Part shown: one piece after another, positions 1-9,762 of the stretch
Layout: every line of letters starts with the position of its first letter
Position numbering within the stretch: position 1 is the stretch's first letter
From: Oceanobacter mangrovi
Lineage (GTDB): Bacteria; Pseudomonadota; Gammaproteobacteria; Pseudomonadales; Oceanobacteraceae
Reading direction: 5' to 3'
Assembly: GCF_019740315.1 (NCBI RefSeq)
Contig: NZ_JAHXZR010000003.1
Span: 124,001 to 188,000 of the forward strand
DNA: 64,000 nt
Notes under the pieces: generated by a model
Seen by the model: only the letters and a program-made list of their open reading frames with translations
What the model was told of the DNA's origin: nothing
Database searches by the model: none
Position numbers and translations under genes: made by a program

Positions 1-722
1 GCATAACCGTATTTGCCGATAAAGCGCACAAACAGGCCTTTCCAGAGGTTGGCTTCAACGCCGATTTTCACCAGCGTGCTGTAACCGGCGACGTGCCATT
101 CGTCGTTACGCACACCACTCATCAGTTTGACGTTGCTCTTCGGGTAAAGAATACCGGCTCCGCCACCGACAAACAGGGCGATGTCCATGTCTTCGCCGAA
201 TTGCAGCAGCGGCAGGAACACTTCGGTTTCCAGTGACAGCTGGTTAAAGCCATCGGTGTGCTCAAAGGTCAGGAAGTCATCGGTCAGCTGTTTCTGTTCC
301 GGCGCCGGGTCGGTTTTTTCATAACCGCTGCGGTTGTTGGTGCCAGTCATGGTGACCACCTGGTTCTGATCCATCACATATTTCATGTGGTCCCAGCCGA
401 GCGACAGTGCCCAGTTGTCCTGCACAAAATAGCCAAACCGCCAGTTGTACTGCGGAATGGTCAGACGGCCCGGGTTCAGGTAGCTGTGGAATACCTGGGC
501 AAAGCTGAATGGCGTCTGGCGATCACTGGCGCTGACGTTATGCAGAGTGAAGTCGTAGTCATCACCTTCAAAATGAATATCCGAGTCAGAGTAGGTGGCA
601 TTGTTCCAGCCCCAGTAGCCATACCACTGGCCTTGCTGGCGCAGGTTGGTGTTCTGGCTGGCCTGACTGATGGCGGGCAGCAGGGACAAGCAAAAAATGA
701 GCAGGGTTACAGCGGATTTCAT
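1..722 (-). CDS. Outer-membrane beta-barrel protein, 3' end outside window
   Basis: The reverse strand reads open from an ATG at 722 to the window edge, giving about 240 residues without the C-terminus. The N-terminus (MKSAVTLLIFCLSLL...) is a typical signal peptide ending near ISQA-S. The mature part alternates polar and aromatic residues (for example QWYGYWGWNNATY, WRFGYFVQDNWALSLGWD, and glycine-rich LFVGGGAG), as in small outer-membrane barrels of the opacity/OmpW-like type. A weak AGG lies just upstream of the start. Specific family and ligand are not recognisable. The plus-strand reading frame over the same bases has no such protein-like features. Confidence 0.72.
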   Translation of the reverse strand, partial: MKSAVTLLIFCLSLLPAISQASQNTNLRQQGQWYGYWGWNNATYSDSDIHFEGDDYDFTLHNVSASDRQTPFSFAQVFHSYLNPGRLTIPQYNWRFGYFVQDNWALSLGWDHMKYVMDQNQVVTMTGTNNRSGYEKTDPAPEQKQLTDDFLTFEHTDGFNQLSLETEVFLPLLQFGEDMDIALFVGGGAGILYPKSNVKLMSGVRNDEWHVAGYSTLVKIGVEANLWKGLFVRFIGKYGY

Positions 723-1007
723 GAAAGACCTGAATTCGGGTGCGGGTATTGATAGGGACGTGGATGTTATTACTTCATAAAGCGTAATGAAATGATCATT
801 TATGGAACAGTTTGGTGTTCATGAGTCTGTTTCTGGCGGTTCTATGACGGGCTTCTCACTGTCTGGTCGCTGATTTCTGAATATCCGCCCGGCGGCTCAA
901 TTCTTACGGAATTCTTAACATCTCCCTTTCCTGTCAGGACGGCTTCACCTGTCTGGATAACGTCTATCGTTACGACAGGGATTGTATCTTTTGTCAGGTG
1001 ATTTTCG
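723..1007. other. Intergenic region between divergent genes
   Basis: This 285-base stretch separates the minus-strand barrel gene from the plus-strand signalling operon, so it must hold both promoters. No convincing -35/-10 pair, dyad or RNA structure was singled out by eye. Confidence 0.4.
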
Positions 1008-1631
1008 ATGAACGCTCCTTCTGTACCAGTCGTTGTGGGTATTGACGCGGCTGCCGCACTGGAACGCATGAACCAGCGCCACGATCTGTTCTGGCGATTG
1101 CTGGGCAGCTTCCAGCAGCAATTGGCGACAGCGCCAGCGCAGTTACAGCAGCTCCTGCAGCAGGCTGATGCTGAAGCCCTGCGAGCCTGGTTGCACCAGC
1201 TCAAGGGCATGGCGGGCAATATGTGCGCCAGTGAGTTGTGGCAGCTGGTCAGCACCATGGAACAGCAGTTGAAGCAGCACAAGCCGCCGTCGTCGGCGCA
1301 GCTGACGGCGCTGGAAAACCTGCTCGCCAGTTTATTGGCCAGCACGGCTGCGGCACTTGAGGTACATGATCAACAACCGCCAACGGCAGCCGTGGTCAGG
1401 CCGGAAGAGGAGCTGCATGGCTTGCAGCTGGCGCTGCAGGAGGCTGCCGAGCTGATTCGCAAGGATTATGGCCGGGCCTTGCAGCAGATTGAGCAACTGG
1501 CGCCGGAGCTGCAGCAGGCGGGTATGCAAACCGAACTGCAAGCCTTGCTGGACTGCCTCTATGACTTTGATATCGACAGCAGCTGTGAGGCGATTGCCAA
1601 CCTGCTCACGCGTCTGGGGGACAATCAATGA
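1008..1631 (+). CDS. Stand-alone HPt phosphotransfer protein
   Basis: A soluble 207-residue protein. Residues about 20-110 form an HPt-like helical bundle with the signature LHQLKGMAGN, which places the phospho-accepting histidine at H63. The C-terminal half is another Gln/Leu-rich helical region of unknown role. In HPt domains this histidine shuttles phosphate between a hybrid-kinase receiver and a response regulator. The stop overlaps the next start by 4 bases, so it is translationally coupled to the response regulator and upstream of the hybrid kinase. The kinase's own C-terminal HPt-like domain lacks the histidine, so this protein may supply that step in trans (inference). Confidence 0.78.
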   Translation: MNAPSVPVVVGIDAAAALERMNQRHDLFWRLLGSFQQQLATAPAQLQQLLQQADAEALRAWLHQLKGMAGNMCASELWQLVSTMEQQLKQHKPPSSAQLTALENLLASLLASTAAALEVHDQQPPTAAVVRPEEELHGLQLALQEAAELIRKDYGRALQQIEQLAPELQQAGMQTELQALLDCLYDFDIDSSCEAIANLLTRLGDNQ

Positions 1632-2725
1632 AAGCCCAGCCTCATATTTTATTGGTCGACGACAGCCGGGACGACATCGCCTTGCTGATGAATCAGCTGG
1701 TCGGCGAGTACCGGGTCAACGCAGTGTTGAGTGGTCAGGCCTGCCTGCAATGGCTGCAAGCCGGTGACTTGCCAAATCTGATCGTACTGGATGTGTCGAT
1801 GCCGGAGCTCGATGGTTACGAAACCTGTCGGGAGATCCGGTCGGACAGCCGCTACGACGATATTGATGTCATTTTTCTGTCGGCCAACACCAGCACCGAA
1901 GAAAAACTGATGGGGCTGGAAGCTGGTGCGGTGGATTACATCACCAAACCGTTCAACAGCCAGATCCTGCTTAACAAGATTCATAACTGCCTGCAGCGTC
2001 AGCAGCAAACAGTTGCCTTGCAGGAACGTCAGCATGACGCTTTCCAGACGGCCATGACGGCGCTCACCAACGCCGGTGAACTGGGCATAGTGCTGGACTT
2101 TATGAAGCAACTGAATCAGGTCACCAACATGACCCAGCTGGGTCAGCAGATTGTCGATTGTATTGGCCGTTTTGGTTGCCACACCGTGTTGCAGATTCGC
2201 CACGCCGACAGCATGCAGCATTTCAGTTCATCGAGTAGCGCGACGGCTCTGGAGCAGGAACTGTTACACCGGTTGCAAGGGGCGGGGCGCATCGTTGAAC
2301 GCGGCCAGCGGGCGATCTTCAACTTCCAGAAGTTGTCGCTGCTGGTGAAAAACATGCCAGCCAATGAAGATCTGCGAGGCCGCTATCGCGACCATATCCC
2401 GACCATTCTGGAAGGCGTGCAACCCAAGCTGGAAGCGCTGGTACATGCTCAGCAGAGTCGTTATCTGATCGAGCGCAGCCGTGCTGCGCTGCAACGCTTT
2501 GAGCAGGCGAACCAGCAGCATCGGCAGCGCAGCAGGGCAATTCTGGAGCGTGTACTGGGGCGTCTGCATGACTCCTTCCTGTCGTGGGGGCTGGAAGAAA
2601 CCCAGGAAAACCTGCTGATGACGACGGTCGAGCGTGGCGTGGATGAAATCATGGATCTTGAAGACGCCTCGACAACGCTGGAACAGGATCTGCAAACCAT
2701 TCTTGATGCGGTCAACAAACTCTGA
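1628..2725 (+). CDS. Response regulator with non-DNA-binding C-terminal region
   Basis: A 365-residue protein. The N-terminal receiver domain (about 5-125) has the acidic pair D11/D12, phosphoacceptor D55 (LIVLDVSMPE) and K107 (YITKPF). After a coiled-coil linker, residues about 140-365 are mostly alpha-helical with a possible GAF-like portion. No DNA-binding, GGDEF or EAL motif is visible, so the output is unknown and may be protein-protein. It overlaps the HPt gene by 4 bases and the hybrid kinase start by 1 base (TGATG), so all three should be made together as one phosphorelay. Confidence 0.85.
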   Translation: MKAQPHILLVDDSRDDIALLMNQLVGEYRVNAVLSGQACLQWLQAGDLPNLIVLDVSMPELDGYETCREIRSDSRYDDIDVIFLSANTSTEEKLMGLEAGAVDYITKPFNSQILLNKIHNCLQRQQQTVALQERQHDAFQTAMTALTNAGELGIVLDFMKQLNQVTNMTQLGQQIVDCIGRFGCHTVLQIRHADSMQHFSSSSSATALEQELLHRLQGAGRIVERGQRAIFNFQKLSLLVKNMPANEDLRGRYRDHIPTILEGVQPKLEALVHAQQSRYLIERSRAALQRFEQANQQHRQRSRAILERVLGRLHDSFLSWGLEETQENLLMTTVERGVDEIMDLEDASTTLEQDLQTILDAVNKL

Positions 2726-5700
2726 TGGCAGCCCGCAGAATACCGCCACTCCCGGGCCAGGAGCGATTGCGGCAGGTTTGGAGTATCGGCCTGTTACTGC
2801 TGCTGCTGGCGGCCGCCTGGTGGTTGGCTGAAATCCGTCTGCGAGACGAGAAACTGGATCTGGTTGAGCAGCAACGCTTCCACATGGCGGCGGCCGTTTC
2901 CATGCTGCAGTCACAGGTTTCCCACGATATCGATTTGCTCGACAGCGTGAGGACCGAACGGCCGGTAATCGAGTACCTGCAGCAACGGGAACGTGGCGAT
3001 GATTCCGGTCGGTTGAACGCCTTCGAAAGCTTGTTGCATCGTAACCCGGATATTTATCAGGTGCGGTTGCTGGATGAAAGCGGTCAGGAACTCTACCGGG
3101 TTGACAAGCCACGGCCGCTGTTTGGGCGTCCATCGGTGCAGGTGTCATCGCCGCGTGAGAATTCCGGCAAGTTACAGAACAAGCAGTCCCGTTATTATCT
3201 GGGCGGGCTGCAAAAACTGGAGCCTGGCCAGATTTACATCAGCCCGGTCGACTTCAATGTTGAAAACGGCCAGCTTGAGCAGCCACTGTTATTGACCATG
3301 AGGCTGGGGGCCCGGATTACCAGCCCGAGTGGCAAAACGCGGGCGTTTATCATGATCAACATTGCCCTGCAGCACACCATGGAGCTGATGAGCGAATGGA
3401 TCGATAGTGACCTGGGCATGATCGAGCTGGTGTTCGAGCCGGGTGTCAGCGCCTATCGGCACGAAAATAATCCTCATTGGTTGCTCGGTGATCCGCCGTC
3501 CCGCCGCCAGCTCGACTGGCACCATCTGGAACAATATCGCCAGGGCCAGGTAGATGGCCTCAATCTGGCGGATGACTGGGTGGTATTACCCATTGGTTAT
3601 CCATCAGCCGCCAATACAGTCCTGCCAGCCCCCGTCATGGGTTTGATGCTGAGCCAGATTAACCCGAAGCAACTGGCCAATCTGGAACGCAGCTACCGCT
3701 ACAGCTATTTGGCGGTAGCTTCACTGATCTGGCTGGTGATGCTGGTGGTGTTTGAGTTGTATCGGCGCCAGCTGGGCTTCCGTAAACAACAGCTGGAAGA
3801 GCAACAACATCTCAATCGTTACCGGGAAGATGAAGAACGTATTCGCAGCGTTTTTAACGCGGCGGCGGGTGGCATGTTGGTGTTTGATTACAGTGGCAGG
3901 ATTTTGATGGTCAACGACCGGGTATGCGAAATCTTTGGTTACCAGCGCGAGGAACTGGAGGGCAGTCAGGCGGAAATGCTGTTGTCGGCCGTACTGCGTC
4001 ACAAACGGAACTGGCGTATGGAGGTTCCCCGCATCCAGAAAGAAGCCCGCCGCACTGGCAAGGACTATCGCACCCAGGCCCGTCGTAAGGACGGTTCGGA
4101 CTTTACTGCCGAGATCATGCTGAAAGAGTGTCTCATCGGTGGTGAGCCACATGTTATTGCACGGATTGATGACGCCACTGGCCGCTTGCGGGCGGAGCAG
4201 CAGCTGGAGACCAATCACCAGCAGCAGATCGACTTCCTGCAGCAGGCGCGACAGCAAGCGTTGGGTACCGCGCGGGCCAAAAGCGACTTCCTGGCCAACA
4301 TGAGCCATGAAATTCGTACCCCGATGAACGCCATCCTGGGGATGAGCGAGCTGCTTTGTCTCAGCCGTCAGCTGGTGCCACAGGACCGGGAGATGGTGCG
4401 CAAAATCAACCAGGCCGGCAGCTCGTTGCTGCGCATCATCAACGACGTACTCGACTACTCCAAAATCGACGCGGGCAAGCTGGTGTTGGAGCAGGTGCCG
4501 TTCGCGTTGACGGAAGTTGCTGACAACCTGCGCGCCATGTTTGAAGTCGGGCTGAGCCGCAAATCACTGGTATTCGAGGTTCAGCACAACATTGGCCTCG
4601 ACATGGTATTGCGCGGCGACCGTTTACGGCTTGAGCAGGTGCTGATCAACCTGATCAGCAACGCGATCAAATTTACCGAATCCGGTTATGTACGGCTGGT
4701 GCTGAGAGCTGAAAACCTGATGGATCACAGCTGTGAACTGGAATTCCGGGTTGAAGACAGCGGCATTGGCATGTCGGACGAGCAATGCCAGCAGGTCTTT
4801 CAGGCTTTCTCGCAGGCGGATACCTCGATTACCCGCAGGTTTGGTGGTACCGGGCTGGGCTTGTCGATTTCCAGCCGACTGGTCGAACTGATGGGCAGCC
4901 ATTTGCAAGTGGAAAGCAAAGTCGGCAAGGGTACCTGTTTCTGGTTCCGTATTCAGGCTCAGCTGATGGATGCATCCGAGCTGCCCCGGGTCTCGGATGA
5001 AATTCCGCTGCTGTCATTGAATGGCAAGCGGCTGGCGGTGGTGGATGACAACGATTTCAACCTCGAAGTGGCGGAGTCGTTCCTCAAGCTGTGGGGCGCA
5101 GACGTGCTGACCTTCAGCTCTGGCAGTGAGCTGCTGTATTTCCTGGCTGATGAATCAGCGCGGCTGGATCTGGTGTTGATGGACCTGCAAATGCCGCAGC
5201 TGGATGGCTATCAGACTACCCGCCGTCTGCATCTGATCAAACATCGACGAGACTTGCCGGTGCTGGCCTGCTCCGCTGGAGTGACTGATGAACAACGCCG
5301 CGATGCCCTTGATGCTGGCATGTGCGGGTTCCTCGCCAAGCCGTTTACCTTGCAACAGTTGCAGCAGGCGATCAGTGATTATGTGCCGCAACTGCTGGAC
5401 AGTGAGACCGGCTTATCGGCTGCGGCGCAGGCGGCAGATACCTCAATGCTGGATCTGGCAGCAGCGATTACCAGCTGGGGTTCGCAGCAGAAGTACCTCG
5501 GTTTTCTGCAGCGCTTCCTCGATCGTTTTGGTCAGGTAGATAGCTTGCTGGCCTCGCTACGACAGGAGCCGGCAGGTTTCCGTGAACTGGCGGGACGGCT
5601 GCGTCAGGCTGCAGGACATGTGCAGCTGGTGGCGCTGTGCCAGCTGCTGGATCAGTTACCTGATTCCCAGGCGGCGCCTGTTGAAGAAACCTGGTGGCTG

Positions 5701-5766
5701 GAATTTCTGGAGGTCTGGCAACAGACCCGCCAGCAAATCCAGCAGTTGTTGGCCCCGAATCACTGA
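2725..5766 (+). CDS. Membrane hybrid sensor histidine kinase (sensor-PAS-HisKA-HATPase-REC-degenerate HPt)
   Basis: A 1013-residue kinase. A membrane helix at about 16-32, an extracytoplasmic sensor region to about 325 and a second helix (about 328-345) are followed by a coiled coil and a PAS domain (about 365-490). The HisKA box MSHEIRTPMN carries H528, and the ATPase has N, G1 and G2 boxes (NLISNAIKF, DSGIGM, GGTGLGLSI). The receiver has D820 (LVLMDLQMPQLDGY). The C-terminal about 100 residues resemble an HPt helix bundle, but the expected H-x-LKG site reads LAGRLRQAAG, without histidine. It probably relays through the separate HPt protein encoded first in the operon (inference). Signal unknown. 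Confidence 0.9.
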   Translation: MAARRIPPLPGQERLRQVWSIGLLLLLLAAAWWLAEIRLRDEKLDLVEQQRFHMAAAVSMLQSQVSHDIDLLDSVRTERPVIEYLQQRERGDDSGRLNAFESLLHRNPDIYQVRLLDESGQELYRVDKPRPLFGRPSVQVSSPRENSGKLQNKQSRYYLGGLQKLEPGQIYISPVDFNVENGQLEQPLLLTMRLGARITSPSGKTRAFIMINIALQHTMELMSEWIDSDLGMIELVFEPGVSAYRHENNPHWLLGDPPSRRQLDWHHLEQYRQGQVDGLNLADDWVVLPIGYPSAANTVLPAPVMGLMLSQINPKQLANLERSYRYSYLAVASLIWLVMLVVFELYRRQLGFRKQQLEEQQHLNRYREDEERIRSVFNAAAGGMLVFDYSGRILMVNDRVCEIFGYQREELEGSQAEMLLSAVLRHKRNWRMEVPRIQKEARRTGKDYRTQARRKDGSDFTAEIMLKECLIGGEPHVIARIDDATGRLRAEQQLETNHQQQIDFLQQARQQALGTARAKSDFLANMSHEIRTPMNAILGMSELLCLSRQLVPQDREMVRKINQAGSSLLRIINDVLDYSKIDAGKLVLEQVPFALTEVADNLRAMFEVGLSRKSLVFEVQHNIGLDMVLRGDRLRLEQVLINLISNAIKFTESGYVRLVLRAENLMDHSCELEFRVEDSGIGMSDEQCQQVFQAFSQADTSITRRFGGTGLGLSISSRLVELMGSHLQVESKVGKGTCFWFRIQAQLMDASELPRVSDEIPLLSLNGKRLAVVDDNDFNLEVAESFLKLWGADVLTFSSGSELLYFLADESARLDLVLMDLQMPQLDGYQTTRRLHLIKHRRDLPVLACSAGVTDEQRRDALDAGMCGFLAKPFTLQQLQQAISDYVPQLLDSETGLSAAAQAADTSMLDLAAAITSWGSQQKYLGFLQRFLDRFGQVDSLLASLRQEPAGFRELAGRLRQAAGHVQLVALCQLLDQLPDSQAAPVEETWWLEFLEVWQQTRQQIQQLLAPNH

Positions 5767-5852
5767 TTCCCTGTGCCGGGGCAAGGTAATAGAACAAATG
5801 GCTACAGCAGATGTGCCAATGAATACGACAACGATGCCAATAGCATCAGGTG

Positions 5853-7685
5853 ATGGATCAGGTTAATGCCATGTTATTTGCCAAACTTGCTTTGAACAAA
5901 CTCTGGGTCGAGCGGCTGTCTGCCTTGCTTGGCGGCGGTTTGACGCTGGTTGGTTTGCTGGTGCTGGTCGGCTGGTGGATGCCGCTGGTCTGGATTCAGG
6001 GATATTTGCCGGATTTCCCATCCATGAAACCGAACACGGGTATTGGTCTGGCACTGGCGGGTTGTGGCCTGGTTGGCTTGCAGTCGCCCCGCAGTTATTG
6101 GCTGTCGATCACCGCCGGTTGGGGGTTGTTACTGCTTGGACTGGTGACACTGGCTGAATACATGATCGGTATTGATGCCGGGCCGGATCACTGGTTACGG
6201 CCGGATCTGGATACCGATCTGTTTCTGCGGCCAAGTAAATCGACCGCCATTTGCATGCTGATGGCAGGCATGCTGCTGGTGCGCTCTGCCGTTGGTGGCT
6301 GGCATGATCCAAGGGTCAATGACCTGTTGCTCCTGGCCGGTATCGCACCAGCCCTGATGACCCTGTTTATCTGGATTTATCAGCCGTTTGCGGTTGCTGG
6401 CATGAGCCGCTCGTCGTTGATGGACTGGCATGCCAGTCTGGGTTTTATGGCGTTTTTTGTGCTGCTGGGCGCGCGCCTGCGACGCAGCTCGATGAACAAG
6501 CTGATCTATCGCGATACTGCTGGCGGCCGTTTTTATCGCAGTCTGGTGTTACCGATGCTGTTGCTGCCGTTATTCGGTGGCTGGCTATTACAGCAGCTGG
6601 TACTTGAAGGCCTGACTGATAATGCCACCTCGATCGCGGTGCTGGCGGTGGGCATGGCGATCATCGGATTGCTGGTGCTCAGCCTTGGTGCCCAGAGTAT
6701 GGATGACTGGGCAAACGCACTACAGCACGAAAGTGAAACCCGTCAGCTGGCGGAAGCCCGCATCAGCCTGGTGTTGGAAAGCAGCGGCGCTGCCTTGTTG
6801 ATGTTTGATGAAAACAAACACGTGTTCGAAGCCAACCGGGCAGCTGAGGAAATGTTCGGTTGGCCGCTGGAACAGCTCAAAAAGATGGAATTAAACGACT
6901 TTATTCCCCAGGCTTCCCGTCATCGTCATGACAAGCTGATGCAGGGCTTTGGCTCCAAGGGACGTAACGTCAGCTACAACCTGGACGATCCCGGCCGCAT
7001 CATGGCGCTGACTGCCAGTGGCGAAACCATTCCGATTCAGGCGACAGTCAGTCGTATTACTGTCGGCAAGCGGGTGTATTTCGGCGCCGTAATCTTCAAG
7101 GGCGACCGGCTGGCGGAAAAAATTGTCACCTTGCGGGATGAAAGCGAGCTCGATGCGCTCACCCATGTTCCCAACCGACGGGCGCTGGAGCGACGGCTGG
7201 AGAGCTTGCCGGAGCAGCTCAAACGCGGCCAGGAGCAGATGGCGGTATTACTGCTCGATATCGACTTTTTCAAACGGATTAACGATGGCTGGGGCCATGA
7301 CGTTGGCGACAAGGTGCTGATGGCTTTTTCGGCCGCCGTCGGCCAGACCCTGCGGGAACAGGATAATCTGTATCGTTATGGCGGTGAGGAATTCATCGCG
7401 CTGGTGGTGTGTCATTCGCTGAAAGAAGCGGAAGTGGTGTGCCAGCGTATTCTGGAACGGGTGCGCCAGCTGGCAGTCGCCGTTACCGCTGACGAAACCC
7501 TGCAGGTGCGTTGCAGTATCGGCGTTGCCATGTACAACCCGACTGCGGCAACGAGTCTGGAACAGTGCATCAAATGGGCTGATGAAGCCCTCTATGAAGC
7601 CAAACACAATGGTCGTGACCAGTACCGCCTGTCGGCTCTGGAATATACTCCGCCCGGAGATATTGGCCTGGGACTGGAATCCTGA
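5853..7685 (+). CDS. Membrane diguanylate cyclase with PAS domain
   Basis: About 610 residues. The N-terminal half has seven or eight hydrophobic helices (to about residue 290), then a PAS domain (about 300-420) and a C-terminal GGDEF domain. The active-site motif is GGEEF (about 510-514), preceded five residues earlier by RxxD (REQD), an intact product-inhibition I-site. It is therefore predicted to make cyclic di-GMP from two GTP and to be feedback-inhibited. The start is uncertain: GTG 5850, ATG 5853 and ATG 5871 are in frame, and only the last has an AGG at normal spacing. It lies 86 bases after the hybrid kinase and may be co-transcribed. Confidence 0.9.
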   Translation: MDQVNAMLFAKLALNKLWVERLSALLGGGLTLVGLLVLVGWWMPLVWIQGYLPDFPSMKPNTGIGLALAGCGLVGLQSPRSYWLSITAGWGLLLLGLVTLAEYMIGIDAGPDHWLRPDLDTDLFLRPSKSTAICMLMAGMLLVRSAVGGWHDPRVNDLLLLAGIAPALMTLFIWIYQPFAVAGMSRSSLMDWHASLGFMAFFVLLGARLRRSSMNKLIYRDTAGGRFYRSLVLPMLLLPLFGGWLLQQLVLEGLTDNATSIAVLAVGMAIIGLLVLSLGAQSMDDWANALQHESETRQLAEARISLVLESSGAALLMFDENKHVFEANRAAEEMFGWPLEQLKKMELNDFIPQASRHRHDKLMQGFGSKGRNVSYNLDDPGRIMALTASGETIPIQATVSRITVGKRVYFGAVIFKGDRLAEKIVTLRDESELDALTHVPNRRALERRLESLPEQLKRGQEQMAVLLLDIDFFKRINDGWGHDVGDKVLMAFSAAVGQTLREQDNLYRYGGEEFIALVVCHSLKEAEVVCQRILERVRQLAVAVTADETLQVRCSIGVAMYNPTAATSLEQCIKWADEALYEAKHNGRDQYRLSALEYTPPGDIGLGLES

Positions 7686-8061
7686 CTCTCTGCGTCGGTT
7701 GGTTCACTTTTGATAGCACATTTTATTGAGATATTTGTCACGAAAACCAATATTATTCAGGCGTAACAGTGATCTGGGTAGCAATACCATGAATGGCGCA
7801 AATTGCGGCCGTTGACCAGAAAACGTACAGAGGTAGCATAGCCGGGGATTGCTTGTCTTCAGGGCTACTACGGTTTGTGCCCGCCAGCCGGATTTCTCTC
7901 CAGAGACAGGCCATCAGGGATCGTCGCACTGCGTCCGCAGCCGGCCACAAGGATAGCAACTCTCCAAATGAATTATTGGCAAGGCACTGCCGGAACAGCA
8001 GTGTCGGATGGCGTCTGTCCGGGCTGGCCGGTGACGTCACAGGGATTGAGGAATATCTACC
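7686..8061. other. 376-base non-coding region
   Basis: It holds the 5' region of the chorismate-enzyme-like gene. The sequence has several short complementary stretches (for example the palindrome TGACGTCA near 8033) but no terminator with a T run, no recognisable riboswitch and no convincing small gene. The open frames across it show no RBS or family resemblance. Confidence 0.4.
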
Positions 8062-9573
8062 ATGTCGGCATTACGAGTACCGGATAACCTGAACTGGCAA
8101 CAAAAAGCGGTTACCTATTCGAGATCGTCGGACTGGTTACACTGTTTCGACAAGGAAACGTCATACCTGTTTGTGCTGGAAACCATCCATGCTGCCAGCC
8201 ACCATCGCCAGACTTCCAAAGTGATTCTGCAACCGGCCCTGCACATTCAGTGTCGTGGTGCCCGCATTGAATTTCGCGCCTGTACCTATTCGGCGCGTCG
8301 CTGGCTTGGCTGGATTGAGTCCCGTCTGGCGGAGTTCACCCGCCTGTATCATCCGGATGATGACCTGCTGGTGCTGCAAAGCCCGGCGCTGACAGAATCT
8401 GCGGCCGTTGCCAGCCTGCAAAATCTCGAAGCGTTGCGGATTTTCCAGTTTGGTGGCGGAGCAGCCGGTGAGTCCGTATTAATGGGAGGCTATTTTGCAG
8501 CTGATTTACTGGCTCGTGCCAATGATGATGCCCAGCCATCCACCAAACAGCAGGCCCAGGGACAACCGGATTACGAGTTCTATCTGGCCGAAACCTGGCT
8601 GGAGGTCGAGCATTCCCGGTCTACCGCAGTCTTGCATACCTGCGCTTTGGCGTTTGATGCCATGGACTGGGCTGAACAGGGCTATTGGCTGACCGACTTT
8701 GCCGACCGTTATGAGTGGGCCCTGAATCAGAAACTGAAATTCGAAACCCATGTCGCGCCATTGATGGCGGAAGGTGCAGACGATGCTTTCCATGACTGGG
8801 TTGAATCGGCGCGCCGTTGTGTTGCTGACGGGGATATCCAGAAACTGCTGCTGTCGCGCAGTTTTTCCTATGACTGTATGGACCCGCTGGCGAATTACCT
8901 GCATCTGGGCAGCCAGCAAACCGAAGGTTATCTGTTCTATTTTTCCAGTCCGGACTGTCAGGCCTATGGTGCTTCCTCGGAAGTCGCGGTGGAGTTTCAG
9001 TCGCAAAAACGCAGTCTGGATGTTTATCCCCGGGTTGGTGTAATGCCCTGCAAGGCAATTCCGGGATCTGGTGCCAATACCAGTGCCTGGCTGGATCTGG
9101 CCATGGGGGTGGGTGACAAGGAAAAGGCCGCGATGCGTATGCTGGCGGAATTGAGTCGTACAGACGCTAATGCGACCCGTGAGCTGGTGCTGGCCCGGGA
9201 TACCGAGAGTTCACCGTTTGCTTTTCGGGTTCATGGGCATATTCCGCCGTCGCTGGATGCGCTGGGTGTGTTTGAAAGTTACCTCAAGGTTGGCTCTGTG
9301 GCCGAGATTCGCCGCATCAACAGCTTGCCGTTTGTACGGGACTGTATCTCCAGCCGCCGTGATATTTATGGTGGCACTGTGGCTGTGCTGTCTGGCGCAG
9401 GCGACATGCAAAGCTGTGTTGCCAGCCAATGTGTGGTGGTTCGCGATGGCACCGCCCGGGTTTGCAGTGGGGTTGGTATTGATGATTCCAGCAGCAACGA
9501 CGACGGCACTGGCATTGTGATTGGTCAGCTGGAGGATTATTGGTTCCAGATGCAGATGTCGGCGACCCATTAA
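8062..9573 (+). CDS. Degenerate chorismate-binding enzyme (TrpE/isochorismate synthase family relative)
   Basis: A 503-residue protein whose C-terminal 260 residues follow the order of conserved blocks of the chorismate-utilising family: GASSEVAVEF (for GASPE), a KAIPGSG block, MRMLAELSRTD (for EHLMLVDLARND), RRDIYGG, then GDMQSCVASQCVVVRDG and SGVGIDDSSSNDDG. Key residues differ. The glutamate that binds magnesium in the EHLML block is alanine here, the C-terminal glutamates after GAG are replaced by S/N/D, and the catalytic histidine block is not recognisable. No trp, pab or siderophore genes adjoin it. It may be a pseudoenzyme or a family member with altered chemistry. The alignment is by eye. 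Confidence 0.6.
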   Translation: MSALRVPDNLNWQQKAVTYSRSSDWLHCFDKETSYLFVLETIHAASHHRQTSKVILQPALHIQCRGARIEFRACTYSARRWLGWIESRLAEFTRLYHPDDDLLVLQSPALTESAAVASLQNLEALRIFQFGGGAAGESVLMGGYFAADLLARANDDAQPSTKQQAQGQPDYEFYLAETWLEVEHSRSTAVLHTCALAFDAMDWAEQGYWLTDFADRYEWALNQKLKFETHVAPLMAEGADDAFHDWVESARRCVADGDIQKLLLSRSFSYDCMDPLANYLHLGSQQTEGYLFYFSSPDCQAYGASSEVAVEFQSQKRSLDVYPRVGVMPCKAIPGSGANTSAWLDLAMGVGDKEKAAMRMLAELSRTDANATRELVLARDTESSPFAFRVHGHIPPSLDALGVFESYLKVGSVAEIRRINSLPFVRDCISSRRDIYGGTVAVLSGAGDMQSCVASQCVVVRDGTARVCSGVGIDDSSSNDDGTGIVIGQLEDYWFQMQMSATH

Positions 9574-9593
9574 CCGTCGGTCTGCTGACCCTG

Positions 9594-9617
9594 CTGGCAG
9601 ATGGCTCCGTCTGCCAG
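9594..9617 (+). terminator. Hairpin after chorismate-enzyme-like gene
   Basis: A perfect 8-bp stem CTGGCAGA/TCTGCCAG with an 8-base loop lies 20 bases after the stop codon. There is no strong T run, so termination is plausible but not certain. Confidence 0.4.
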
Positions 9618-9762
9618 CGAATTTCTTGCAACACATTCCTTCCATCGATGTCCCAGAGGCGTTTTCAATTGACTTATTGAGAATGCCCCCACGCCAGCAA
9701 GATATTTTTTTCATATGGCCGGGTGGCATAATCCGCTACCAGACTGCTGATGGATTCTGTTT

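Noticed and set aside
7793-8092. Open frame in the leader of the chorismate-enzyme-like gene
   Set aside because: No RBS, overlaps the real start, and the translation lacks any protein-family pattern.
8062-9573. Annotation as a functional anthranilate synthase (TrpE)
   Set aside because: Magnesium-binding and catalytic residues are changed and no trp genes are adjacent.
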